Assembly (NCBI GenBank): GCA_018268015.1
Contig: JAFDXJ010000004.1
Span: 1-64,000, forward strand
DNA from: Bacteroidota bacterium
GTDB taxonomy: Bacteria > Bacteroidota > Bacteroidia > Chitinophagales > Chitinophagaceae
Length of the DNA: 64,000 bases
Direction: 5' to 3'
Part shown: in pieces, positions 8,745 through 16,831 of the stretch
Layout: each line of letters begins with the position of its first letter
Position numbering within the stretch: position 1 is the stretch's first letter
Program-made: the position numbers and the translations under genes
Notes under the pieces: model-generated
The model's database searches: none
The model's input: only the letters and a program-made list of their open reading frames with translations
What the model was told of the DNA's origin: nothing

Positions 8745-9578
8745 ATGAAAAAAATAATTTTAATGATTTGTACGATGGCCTTCTTGATGAATGCCCAGGC
8801 GCAACTCCCTGCACCAAGCCCAACGGAAAAAATTATACAGGATTTTGGCTTAGGAAAAATCATCATCACTTATTCCCGGCCAAGTATCAAAAACAGAACT
8901 GTATTTATGCAGAATAGCGAACTGGCGCCATTAGGGAAAATATGGCGTACCGGTGCGAATGCTGCTACACAAATTACCTTTACAGACAAAGTCAATGTAG
9001 GCGGAAAAGATTTAGATACAGGCATGTATGTCCTATATACGATTCCCGGGAAAAATCAATGGGAAATTATTTTGAATAAAGGATTGAAAAACTGGGGAAC
9101 GGATGGTTATAAGGAAACAGAAGATGTGGTTCGATTTAAAGTGCCAGTAAATGAAACAAAGCCTTTTGTAGAAACATTTACCATACAAGTTGCCAATATA
9201 AAATATCAAAGCTGTGACTTACAATTGAGTTGGGGAAATACCCTGGTTAATATTCGGGTCACTACAAATATTACAGACAGAATACGCAACCAGATAGAAC
9301 AAGCTTTACAACATGATGAGAAAAAACCTTACTGGCAAGCTGCTAATTTTTATTACGATTGGGATAAAAACTATGACAAAGCCTTGGATAATGTGAACCA
9401 TGCCATAGCCGAAAATCAGGATGCTTATTATATGTATTTATTAAGAGCCCGAATCGAAAAAATACAGGGTAAAAAATTGCAAGCAAAAAATGATGCACAA
9501 AAATGTATTGAGTTGGCAACTACTGCAGGAAATGATGAATATATCGCTTTAGGGAATGAATTATTAAAAGGTTTATAA
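8745..9578 (+). CDS. Secreted DUF2911 domain protein with TPR-like tail
   Basis: The signal peptide MKKIILMICTMAFLMNAQA is followed by Gln, so the protein is exported. The DUF2911 domain covers about residues 20-175, with the characteristic ITYSRPSIKNRTVF, APLGKIWRTGANAATQI and GMYVLYTIPG stretches. A helical tail (about 185-277) with paired helices resembles one or two TPR units. DUF2911 has no proven activity. It follows the sigma/anti-sigma pair after 54 bases and ends at a strong terminator, so it could be part of that regulon or a separate unit. Confidence 0.88.
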   Translation: MKKIILMICTMAFLMNAQAQLPAPSPTEKIIQDFGLGKIIITYSRPSIKNRTVFMQNSELAPLGKIWRTGANAATQITFTDKVNVGGKDLDTGMYVLYTIPGKNQWEIILNKGLKNWGTDGYKETEDVVRFKVPVNETKPFVETFTIQVANIKYQSCDLQLSWGNTLVNIRVTTNITDRIRNQIEQALQHDEKKPYWQAANFYYDWDKNYDKALDNVNHAIAENQDAYYMYLLRARIEKIQGKKLQAKNDAQKCIELATTAGNDEYIALGNELLKGL

Positions 9579-9598
9579 TAATCCTTCTTACGAATATG

Positions 9599-9632
9599 AA
9601 AGCGCTTTGCAAAATAAACTGCAAAGCGCTTT
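9599..9632 (+). terminator. Rho-independent terminator after the DUF2911 gene
   Basis: A perfect stem AGCGCTTTGCA (9601-9611) and TGCAAAGCGCT (9620-9630) with an 8-base loop, extended by two A-T pairs and followed by TTTTATTT on the plus strand. The opposite flank has no T run, so it works in one direction. Confidence 0.9.
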
Positions 9633-9692
9633 TTATTTGAATGTGATGATAGTTATTATTTTAAAAGACCTCCTTTTCAACTAATTAAAAAA

Positions 9693-10136
9693 TTATTTTC
9701 TTTTTCGGGCAAGTGTTTTACTTCGTTTGACAATATCTGCAAGGGTGGCATTACTTAAAATTCGCAAAGTCTCCATGCGCACCTCAGAAAAAACATCCCG
9801 GATACCACAGGTTTCTTCGTCTGTACACTCATCGCATTTTTCATAGTTATTGGTAGCCAGGCAAGGCAGCATGGCAATAGGCCCATCAAAGAGGCGCATA
9901 ATGGTAGCCATATTGATTTCAGAAGGCGGCTTTTGTAAATAATAACCTCCAAATTTTCCTTTTCTACTTTGCAAAATTCCGGCATTCCTTAAGTCCAGTA
10001 ATATGGCTTCAAGGAATTTTCTCGGTATATTTTCACACTCAGAAATTTTACTTATTTGAATGGGTTCCCGGTCTTTGTTTTGGCGTGCCAGGTAAACCAA
10101 AGCATTGATGGCATATTTTGTTTTACGCGATATCAT
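9693..10136 (-). CDS. Rrf2 family transcriptional regulator with four-cysteine cluster
   Basis: 147 residues from the ATG at 10136 (MISRKTKYAINALVYLA); an upstream TTG would add eight unlikely residues. The winged helix-turn-helix (residues 1-75) has the Rrf2 signature IPRKFLEAILLDLRNAGILQSRKGKFGGYYL. Cysteines at about 92, 101, 104 and 110 occupy the region where IscR-type members hold an Fe-S cluster, so redox, iron-sulfur or NO sensing is plausible. It is followed on its own strand by nothing close; trmH lies upstream (58 bases). The target genes are unknown. Confidence 0.88.
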   Translation of the reverse strand: MISRKTKYAINALVYLARQNKDREPIQISKISECENIPRKFLEAILLDLRNAGILQSRKGKFGGYYLQKPPSEINMATIMRLFDGPIAMLPCLATNNYEKCDECTDEETCGIRDVFSEVRMETLRILSNATLADIVKRSKTLARKRK

Positions 10137-10194
10137 ATTGTTTGAAAAAATTATAAACAAAAATATATAAAAATACCTCTGAAAAAATTCGAAA

Positions 10195-10773
10195 TTAAAG
10201 CCCCCAGGAAGACCTCAGGTTCTGTTTCTGTACTTCATCCATTTGATTCAAATCATACATATTCTTTGCTGCTCTTTGCCGATAGGCCTCATAAACTGTG
10301 ATTGCACAGGCTACAGAAATGTTGAGGCTTTCAATAATACCCACTTGTGGTATATTAAAATAGCCATCTACCATTAATTTCATTTCCTCACTCACGCCAT
10401 CTTTTTCATTTCCAAAAACCAAAGCGATACATTTAGTCAGGTCCATAGTAAATAAAGAGGTTGCGTCTGGCATCAGGCAGGCCGCATAAATTTTTTCATA
10501 CCTGCTTTTTAAATGACGAATACAAATCGCCCTGTCTTCAAACGTATGGATACTCATCCATTTTGAAGCGCTGCTACTACTTTTAAAACCCCATTTTTTA
10601 AAAGGCGGTATATATGTGTTCAAAATATAAATGTCCTGTATGCCTACTGCATCGCAGGTGCGCATAACTGCAGAAATATTATGCGGATCATGGACATCCT
10701 CTAAAACTACAGTCAGATTGGTTTGTCTTTTATTTAAAACCTTTTCCAATTTTTCACGTCTTGCTTCGGTCAT
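10195..10773 (-). CDS. TrmH family RNA 2'-O-methyltransferase (SPOUT)
   Basis: 192 residues with the three SPOUT motifs: EDVHDPHNISAVMRTCDAVG (residues 23-42, with the N and catalytic R), LVFGNEKDGVSEE, and IPQVGIIESLNISVACAI, the knotted SAM site. The short length without a large N-terminal extension and the C-terminal helical tail resemble tRNA (Gm18) methyltransferase TrmH. The start is placed at the ATG 10773 (MTEARREKLEKVL), because the 17-residue extension would overlap the MBOAT gene and looks unrelated. It lies 10 bases after MBOAT and is likely co-transcribed with it. Confidence 0.88.
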   Translation of the reverse strand: MTEARREKLEKVLNKRQTNLTVVLEDVHDPHNISAVMRTCDAVGIQDIYILNTYIPPFKKWGFKSSSSASKWMSIHTFEDRAICIRHLKSRYEKIYAACLMPDATSLFTMDLTKCIALVFGNEKDGVSEEMKLMVDGYFNIPQVGIIESLNISVACAITVYEAYRQRAAKNMYDLNQMDEVQKQNLRSSWGL

Positions 10774-10783
10774 TTCTTTTTTC

Positions 10784-12202
10784 TTAAAATTGAAAATAAA
10801 CAAATTGTCCGCCATTAAAAACACCTGTCATTAAAAGTGCCGTTACAAGGAACGTATAAAATCCATAACGAACTGCAATACGTTGATGATTCATAGGGTC
10901 ATGCTTTGGAAAATATTCCTGGATAAATTCTACACTTAATAAAAGCACAAGCGCAAATACACAATATGCAAATGCTGTAGGAGGCTCTCCTTTATAAATA
11001 TGCCCGGGCTTTAAAGTAAACATCGCTTTGAGCATAGCCCAGGATTGATCAATTTTTGGCGCACGAAAAAAAACAGCCATAGCAACAAAGAGCGAAACAG
11101 TAAAAAATATCCTTACCCCATTTTGAAAGATCCCAAAAAATGCATGCACCTTTCGAAGTACCGGGCTCATCAAATGTTCAATAACAAGTACGGTCCCATT
11201 GAGCAAACCCCAAATGACAAATGTCCATCCTGCTCCATGCCATAGGCCACTAATGGCAAAGACGATCAACAAATTTCGAAGCAGTATAACTTTTCCTTTC
11301 CGACTACCTCCAAGTGGAAAATACACATAATCACGAAACCAGGTAGTCAATGATATATGCCATCGTTGCCAGACTTCCTGAATACTTTTTGCAAAAAATG
11401 GCCTTCTGAAATTCGTCATTAAATTTATTCCCATCACACGGGCGCAGCCAATAGCAATATCCGAATATCCCGAAAAATCACAATAGATCTGAAAGATAAA
11501 AAAGAAGCTGGCAATGATCATTGATACCCCACTGTGATGCTGATAATTTCCATACACAGCATCCGTATAAATGGCCAGCCTGTCTGCAACAATAATTTTT
11601 TTGACAAAACCCCATAAAATTAATTTGAGCCCCTCTGTAACCTGTGCATATTCAAATCTTTTCTTCTCATGAAACTGATGCAAAATATTTTGTGGCCTTT
11701 CAATAGGTCCTGCAACTAATTGCGGGTAAAACATGACATACAATGCATATATACCAAAATGATTTTCCGGTTCCTGGTTTTTTCGATATACTTCAATCGT
11801 ATAACTCATCGCCTGGAATGTGTGGAAAGAAAGGCCGACAGGCAATAAAATGTGCAAAAACGGAATGGAATTATAATAATTAAAAAGCCCTAAAAAAGTC
11901 GTCAATGAATCATTCAAAAAATTATAATACTTAAACACAGCCAATACGCCAACATTCGCAATAATACTTAGTACCAGCCATCGCCGCCTGGCATTACCTT
12001 TTGCTTTGGCTATAAAAACACCGGCATAATAATCAATACATATCGTGAAGCCCAATATTAAAATATAGATGGGCAGAAAATACATATAAAAGATGCTGCT
12101 TGCTAGTAATAATAATGCCCAGCGATATTTATGGGGCAACAAAAAATAAAATGTAGTTACAAGAATAAAAAATAATACAAAAATGAGAGAATTGAAAACC
12201 AT
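10784..12202 (-). CDS. MBOAT family O-acyltransferase (AlgI/DltB-like)
   Basis: 472 residues with about eleven membrane helices. It contains the MBOAT pattern PQLVAGPIERP (about 160-170), WHISLTTWFRDYVYFPLGG with H282, and GLWHGAGWTFVIWG with the catalytic H322. Such proteins move acyl groups across or at the membrane onto polysaccharides, lipids or teichoic acids. No AlgJ/AlgX-type partner is adjacent. It starts 50 bases downstream of the condensing-enzyme/ligase/reductase set on the same strand, so it might use the acyl group made by that set. That link is inference. The acceptor is unknown. Confidence 0.9.
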   Translation of the reverse strand: MVFNSLIFVLFFILVTTFYFLLPHKYRWALLLLASSIFYMYFLPIYILILGFTICIDYYAGVFIAKAKGNARRRWLVLSIIANVGVLAVFKYYNFLNDSLTTFLGLFNYYNSIPFLHILLPVGLSFHTFQAMSYTIEVYRKNQEPENHFGIYALYVMFYPQLVAGPIERPQNILHQFHEKKRFEYAQVTEGLKLILWGFVKKIIVADRLAIYTDAVYGNYQHHSGVSMIIASFFFIFQIYCDFSGYSDIAIGCARVMGINLMTNFRRPFFAKSIQEVWQRWHISLTTWFRDYVYFPLGGSRKGKVILLRNLLIVFAISGLWHGAGWTFVIWGLLNGTVLVIEHLMSPVLRKVHAFFGIFQNGVRIFFTVSLFVAMAVFFRAPKIDQSWAMLKAMFTLKPGHIYKGEPPTAFAYCVFALVLLLSVEFIQEYFPKHDPMNHQRIAVRYGFYTFLVTALLMTGVFNGGQFVYFQF

Positions 12203-12252
12203 GCAGCCGTTAGTTTATTAAATACAATTTATTCAAAATAATGAAAGAAGCA

Positions 12253-13461
12253 TCAATAACCAATTCTTATGGCAGTATTTCCTTTATGTGTATTATCATA
12301 CATTTTTTGCAAAGCCTGTGGAAGTTCAGATAAATGAACGGTTTCCGCCAATACCGGTTTTATTTTACCATCAATCACCAATTGATTCAGTTCTTCGCAA
12401 TCCACATTATTTGCAAAGTGAGAGCCCTGGATTCTTTTACGCTGCAACCATAAATAACGCACATCAAAAGTAGCCAGGTATCCTGTCGTTCCTGCACAGG
12501 TTACCACCATGCCTTCCTTATCGCATACATAGAGTGAGGTAGGCATGGTATTTTCACCAGGATGTTCTAAAACGATTCGCGGCAATCTCTTTCCGGTAAG
12601 TTCCAATACTTTTTTAAAAAATATCTTTGCTTCATTTCGCCATATTTCCTGTGTATCCGGCATAAGGGATCCCGGTTTCAAAGCACCCCAGTGAGAAAAG
12701 TCACTCCTATTGATCACCAGTGCTCCCATTGATTTACAAAACGCTTCCTTGTCTTTCGAATTGACAATGGCCAATGGAATCCCACCGGCCATTTTAACCA
12801 TTTGAATAGCCATGCTTCCTAAACCACCTGCACCTCCCCAAATCATAACCACATCTCCGGGCATTACAACATGAGGCGGATATTTAAAAAGCATCCTGTA
12901 AACGGTAGCGCCGGATAACATATAAACTGCTGCTTCATCCCAGGAAATATTGGGAGGTTTTGGCAGGCATTGAACTTCTTTTACTTTACAAAATTGTGCA
13001 AAAGAACCCCAGCTTGTTTCATATCCCCAGGCCCTGCCAGACTTCGCAAAACAGGGATCGCCCCCATTTTTCAAAAAAGGTTCTTCCATATCATACCAGC
13101 CTGCTTGCACAACGATCTCATCCCCTACTTTTACCCGGGTTACCTTACGACCAATCTTATAAACGATGCCTGAACAATCACTTCCGGCAATCATAAAATC
13201 ATCAGATGATTCTTTGCGTAAATGCATGAGTTCAATCATATCCATTGGGTAACCGGTAGATGCCCATACAGAATTAAAGTTTAGTCCGGCCGCTTTGACA
13301 CCGATCAATACTTCATCATCGGCAATCGCAGGTACATCCACAACTTCCATTTGGTATGCTCTGATCGGCGGGCCATAACGATTGGCTCGTAATACCTGGG
13401 CATACATTTTTTCAGGTATATCATTCAATGGTGGTAAACTTCCTAATTCGGTGAGTTGCAT
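12253..13461 (-). CDS. Crotonyl-CoA carboxylase/reductase-like MDR dehydrogenase
   Basis: 402 residues of the zinc-independent medium-chain dehydrogenase/reductase fold, close to crotonyl-CoA carboxylase/reductases. Matching stretches are AGLNFNSVWAS, GGDPCFAKSGRAWGYE, GSFAQFCKV, the nucleotide loop WGGAGGLGSMAIQ (208-220), VLEHPGE, CAGTTG and RIQGSHFAN. Residues linked to CO2 use in characterised members appear kept (Asn in NFNSVW, E148, H348), with Tyr147 where some have Phe. It would reduce, and perhaps reductively carboxylate, an enoyl-CoA with NADPH. It is the last gene of the five-gene set, 24 bases after the ligase. Whether it carboxylates is open. Confidence 0.85.
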   Translation of the reverse strand: MQLTELGSLPPLNDIPEKMYAQVLRANRYGPPIRAYQMEVVDVPAIADDEVLIGVKAAGLNFNSVWASTGYPMDMIELMHLRKESSDDFMIAGSDCSGIVYKIGRKVTRVKVGDEIVVQAGWYDMEEPFLKNGGDPCFAKSGRAWGYETSWGSFAQFCKVKEVQCLPKPPNISWDEAAVYMLSGATVYRMLFKYPPHVVMPGDVVMIWGGAGGLGSMAIQMVKMAGGIPLAIVNSKDKEAFCKSMGALVINRSDFSHWGALKPGSLMPDTQEIWRNEAKIFFKKVLELTGKRLPRIVLEHPGENTMPTSLYVCDKEGMVVTCAGTTGYLATFDVRYLWLQRKRIQGSHFANNVDCEELNQLVIDGKIKPVLAETVHLSELPQALQKMYDNTHKGNTAIRIGY

Positions 13462-13485
13462 AGTAATTTATTTTATAGGTGAAAA

Positions 13486-15039
13486 TTAGCCTTTAATGTT
13501 TCTGCTCTCCTTTTTCCAAAAGGGTTCACGTAACACCCTCCTTAATATTTTACCCGTAGGGTTTCGCGGCAAGGCATCCACTTTTTCCAAATGCTTTGGA
13601 ATTTTGTGATATGCCATTTTTCCCTCACACCATTTTTGCAGATCTGTCAATGAAATATTTTCTTTATCACAAACGGCTATCGCACATACGGCCTCCCCGG
13701 CTTTCTCATCCGGCACTGCAATAACAGCAACATCTTTAAAACCTGGAAAATGTATCAGCACCTTTTCAATTTCTGCCGGGTATATATTGACCCCTTTACA
13801 TACAATTTTATCATTTAACCGGTCCACTAAAAATAAATAGCCATCAGCATCTATGTAACCAATATCCCCGGTATGCAACCAACCATCTTTATCAAAAGTT
13901 TCAGTTGTTAGTTCAGGCATATTCCAATATCCTTTGGCAATATTTTCTCCACGAATTAATATTTCTCCTGTTTCAAAACCATAGTCATCATTGAATTCCG
14001 AATTCAAAATGGAAACCTCAATTCCTAAGGCACATTTACCAGCTGATAGGAGTCTGTTATTTGTTTCCTGGTCCGATGTTTTTAAAAACATTTCATGATC
14101 ATCATAACGTAATGCCGTGCCCACTCCACCGCTTTCAGTAAGGCCATAGACTTGTGTAAAATAACAATGAAAAATATTTTTCATCCTCAGTAACATTTTC
14201 CCCGAAACGGGTGATCCTCCATATTGGATGTGCCGGAGTGAACTGAAGTCCATGGATTCAACGCCTTCCATTCCCAATATGAGCGGAAACATAGCTGGTA
14301 TCAGTAATGCATTGCTTACTTTATGTTGCATAATATTTTTACATACTCCTTCTGCATCAAACATCCATAACAACACATTTGTACAACCTGCATAAATGCC
14401 TGCGAAAAAAGCGCCGTATCCAAATATTGAATACATGGGGCCACAAACTAAGTTGCGCGTATCAGGGCCAAAAGATGGCGTATCCAGAGCACATAGTAGA
14501 TAACAGCTATATAAGTTTTTATAAGTCAACATCACTCCTTTCGGATTCCCTGTAGTTCCGGATGTATAAAGGAGTGTACAAATATCATCTTCGGAAATTT
14601 CTATTTCATCCGAATGATTAATGATTGATTGATTATTTTCTACAAATAATTTTTCAATTTCAATGTTGTGTATGTTTTGTGGAAAGGGCGTAGCATCTAT
14701 CAATTTTTTAAATGAGCTGCCAAAAAATATATAGTCAATACCTGCATCATTTGTTACAAACAATAAATCATCTGGCATCGCACGCCAATTCAAGCAAACT
14801 GGGATAATGCCTAGGAGCATGGCGCCCGAAATCAGATGAATGACGGATGGGTTATTGAAATCAAGAATCCCAAAACGATCTCCTTTCTTTAAACCCAATG
14901 ACTTCAAATACCGGGATGCCTCCAAAGATTTTTCAAAATACATTTGATAAGTGAAGGCCTGGTCATTAAAAACATAAGCCATTCTGCCTGGATGTGCATG
15001 AGCTCGATAGAAAAGAATTTTTGGAAATGTTGTCTCCAT
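13486..15039 (-). CDS. Acyl-CoA ligase (AMP-binding, class I adenylate-forming enzyme)
   Basis: 517 residues. The P-loop-like motif YTSGTTGNPKG is at 158-168, followed by the adenylation core QVYGLTESGG, the hinge TGDIGYIDADGYLFLVDR and the C-terminal catalytic lysine region PRNPTGKILRRVL. It would activate a carboxylic acid to acyl-AMP and then to acyl-CoA. The closest look is the medium- or long-chain fatty-acyl-CoA ligase group, but the acid is not predictable by eye. It lies 14 bases after the SDR and 24 before the reductase, clearly in one transcript. It probably supplies the starter unit for the two condensing enzymes. Confidence 0.88.
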   Translation of the reverse strand: METTFPKILFYRAHAHPGRMAYVFNDQAFTYQMYFEKSLEASRYLKSLGLKKGDRFGILDFNNPSVIHLISGAMLLGIIPVCLNWRAMPDDLLFVTNDAGIDYIFFGSSFKKLIDATPFPQNIHNIEIEKLFVENNQSIINHSDEIEISEDDICTLLYTSGTTGNPKGVMLTYKNLYSCYLLCALDTPSFGPDTRNLVCGPMYSIFGYGAFFAGIYAGCTNVLLWMFDAEGVCKNIMQHKVSNALLIPAMFPLILGMEGVESMDFSSLRHIQYGGSPVSGKMLLRMKNIFHCYFTQVYGLTESGGVGTALRYDDHEMFLKTSDQETNNRLLSAGKCALGIEVSILNSEFNDDYGFETGEILIRGENIAKGYWNMPELTTETFDKDGWLHTGDIGYIDADGYLFLVDRLNDKIVCKGVNIYPAEIEKVLIHFPGFKDVAVIAVPDEKAGEAVCAIAVCDKENISLTDLQKWCEGKMAYHKIPKHLEKVDALPRNPTGKILRRVLREPFWKKESRNIKG

Positions 15040-15053
15040 AGTTTTTTGTTTTT

Positions 15054-15812
15054 TTAAGTATAATGCCAGCCAAGATGAGCGCCACCTGATACAGGCAGAA
15101 TAACTCCTGTAATAAAAGAAGAGGATGGCTGTGATAAAAAGCTCACTGCTGCTGCCACTTCTTCCGGCTTGCCGGCACGCTTTAAAACATTAGCCGATGA
15201 TAATTTTTCAAAAATTTCTTTGGGTACTCTTTCTTTTACAGAAGGCGTTTCAATAAAACCGGGGCAAACAATATTTGATGTAATACCATATTTTCCTTCT
15301 TCCACAGCAAGGTTCATAAAAAATGATTCCATCATGGATTTTTGTGCTGCATATAAGGACTGGCCGGGTATGGAAATATGCGCTGCTTCTGAACTAATAC
15401 CAATCCATCGGCCAAACTTTTCTGATCTTTGGAATAGTATTGTTTGCTCCATAATCTTAAATAAATGATCCATATTGATGGTAAAATTTTCAGCAATTTC
15501 TTTTGCAGAAAAATTAATCAGTCTTTTTTTGGGAGTGTGTACATTTAAATTATGAATAACGATATGTGGGAAGCCCGTATTCATTAATTTTTCCCATAAC
15601 TGGTCTTGCCCTTCTTTGCCGGAAACATCAATTGGCCAACAGGTTAGTTGATTATTTTTTACTTCATTTTGAAGTCGTTCTAATTTTTCTGCAGTTCTTG
15701 AAACAGCCATTACATCGGCTCCATAACTCAGTAATGACTTAGCTATGGCATGTCCAATGCCTGCACCGGCGCCAGTAATAAGTGCTTTTTTACCGGTTAA
15801 AGTTTCTTTCAT
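15054..15812 (-). CDS. SDR family oxidoreductase, FabG-like
   Basis: 252 residues, a classical short-chain dehydrogenase. The cofactor motif TGAGAGIG is at 13-20, the active-site Asn at about 113, Ser140/141 in GISSEAAH, and Tyr154-xxx-Lys158 in YAAQKSM. The C-terminal VSGGAHLGW tail is typical of FabG-like enzymes. VSRTAEKLE after the second strand suggests NADP(H). The usual NNAG is replaced by IHNLN. In context it should reduce a 3-oxoacyl thioester made by the neighbouring condensing enzymes. It is separated from the upstream KASIII gene by 11 bases. Confidence 0.87.
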   Translation of the reverse strand: MKETLTGKKALITGAGAGIGHAIAKSLLSYGADVMAVSRTAEKLERLQNEVKNNQLTCWPIDVSGKEGQDQLWEKLMNTGFPHIVIHNLNVHTPKKRLINFSAKEIAENFTINMDHLFKIMEQTILFQRSEKFGRWIGISSEAAHISIPGQSLYAAQKSMMESFFMNLAVEEGKYGITSNIVCPGFIETPSVKERVPKEIFEKLSSANVLKRAGKPEEVAAAVSFLSQPSSSFITGVILPVSGGAHLGWHYT

Positions 15813-15823
15813 TCATTTTCAGT

Positions 15824-16825
15824 TTATGCAGCAGGAACCTTGTATAATGCAGCGCCACCGGTATAACCAGCGCCGGCAGCTGTTAATAAAACAAGTGCGC
15901 CTGGCTTTAATTTATTTTGTTCATACGCATAATTAAAGGTTATCGGAATTGTTCCGGCAACACAGTTTCCCACTTCATGTATTGAGACCACCATTTTTTC
16001 CAGAGGAATATTTAAGTCATGAGCTGTTTTTTTCATGATGTACAAATTCGCCTGGTGCGGAATAAAAACATCAATATCCTTCACTTCTATTTGATTCATC
16101 GTACAAACTTGCAAAGCCAGTTCTGCCATTTTTCCTGCAGCACTTTCTGCAAGTTCTTTTCCGGACATTTTCATAACAGTGCCGTGCAAATCCTGGTCAA
16201 TTGTTTCATGCGATGCGGGTAGTTTACTTCCTCCTGCCGGCACATGCAATAATTCTATACCACTACCATCTGCCCATAATTCAATACCCAGGAATCCTTC
16301 ATTCACCGCACATTTTGTCAATAATACTGCACCCCCACCATCACTGAATATAGGCTGAAATATGGGGTCATTTCTCCTTACAGATCTGGATTTCATATCC
16401 GCTCCTATGACTAAAACATACTCCATTCCTGTCATTACACAACGAATACCAAAATCCAGCGCATACATAAAACTGGAGCAGGAAGCGGTCGTATCAGCCA
16501 CGGGGCAGGTCGCGCCAAGTATTTGTTGCACCGTACAAGATGCAGCTGTATTAATATAATCTGCCGTTTGTGTGCCCAATATAATCCTGTCTAACTGAGA
16601 TGCTTTTATACCGGCTCTTTCAAGCGCCTGTTTACCTGCTGCCGCTGCAATATGGCTTGTAGCCATGTCCTTATCTCCGTAATGCCTGGATCGAATGCCT
16701 GTTACCGCTTCATGTTTTACGGGATCAAATTCAAAATCATATTTCTTTTTCAGATCATCATTGGTTACCGGCTCTCCGGGCAGGAAAGCTCCATACCCGA
16801 TTATTTTTACGCCACAATTTCTCAT
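15824..16825 (-). CDS. 3-oxoacyl-ACP synthase III family protein (condensing enzyme A)
   Basis: 333 residues with the thiolase fold and the full FabH triad: C116 (TTASCSSFMYAL), H257 (IPHQAN) and N287 (VGNCVAGTIP). Other family marks are GIRSRHYGDKDMATSHIA and FSDGGGAVLLT. It would carry out decarboxylative Claisen condensation of an acyl-CoA with a malonyl thioester, or act as an acyl transferase like other FabH-like enzymes of secondary metabolism. It lies 6 bases downstream of a second, divergent KASIII gene. The local partner genes make it unlikely to be the housekeeping FabH. Confidence 0.9.
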   Translation of the reverse strand: MRNCGVKIIGYGAFLPGEPVTNDDLKKKYDFEFDPVKHEAVTGIRSRHYGDKDMATSHIAAAAGKQALERAGIKASQLDRIILGTQTADYINTAASCTVQQILGATCPVADTTASCSSFMYALDFGIRCVMTGMEYVLVIGADMKSRSVRRNDPIFQPIFSDGGGAVLLTKCAVNEGFLGIELWADGSGIELLHVPAGGSKLPASHETIDQDLHGTVMKMSGKELAESAAGKMAELALQVCTMNQIEVKDIDVFIPHQANLYIMKKTAHDLNIPLEKMVVSIHEVGNCVAGTIPITFNYAYEQNKLKPGALVLLTAAGAGYTGGAALYKVPAA

Positions 16826-16831
16826 AAATTT

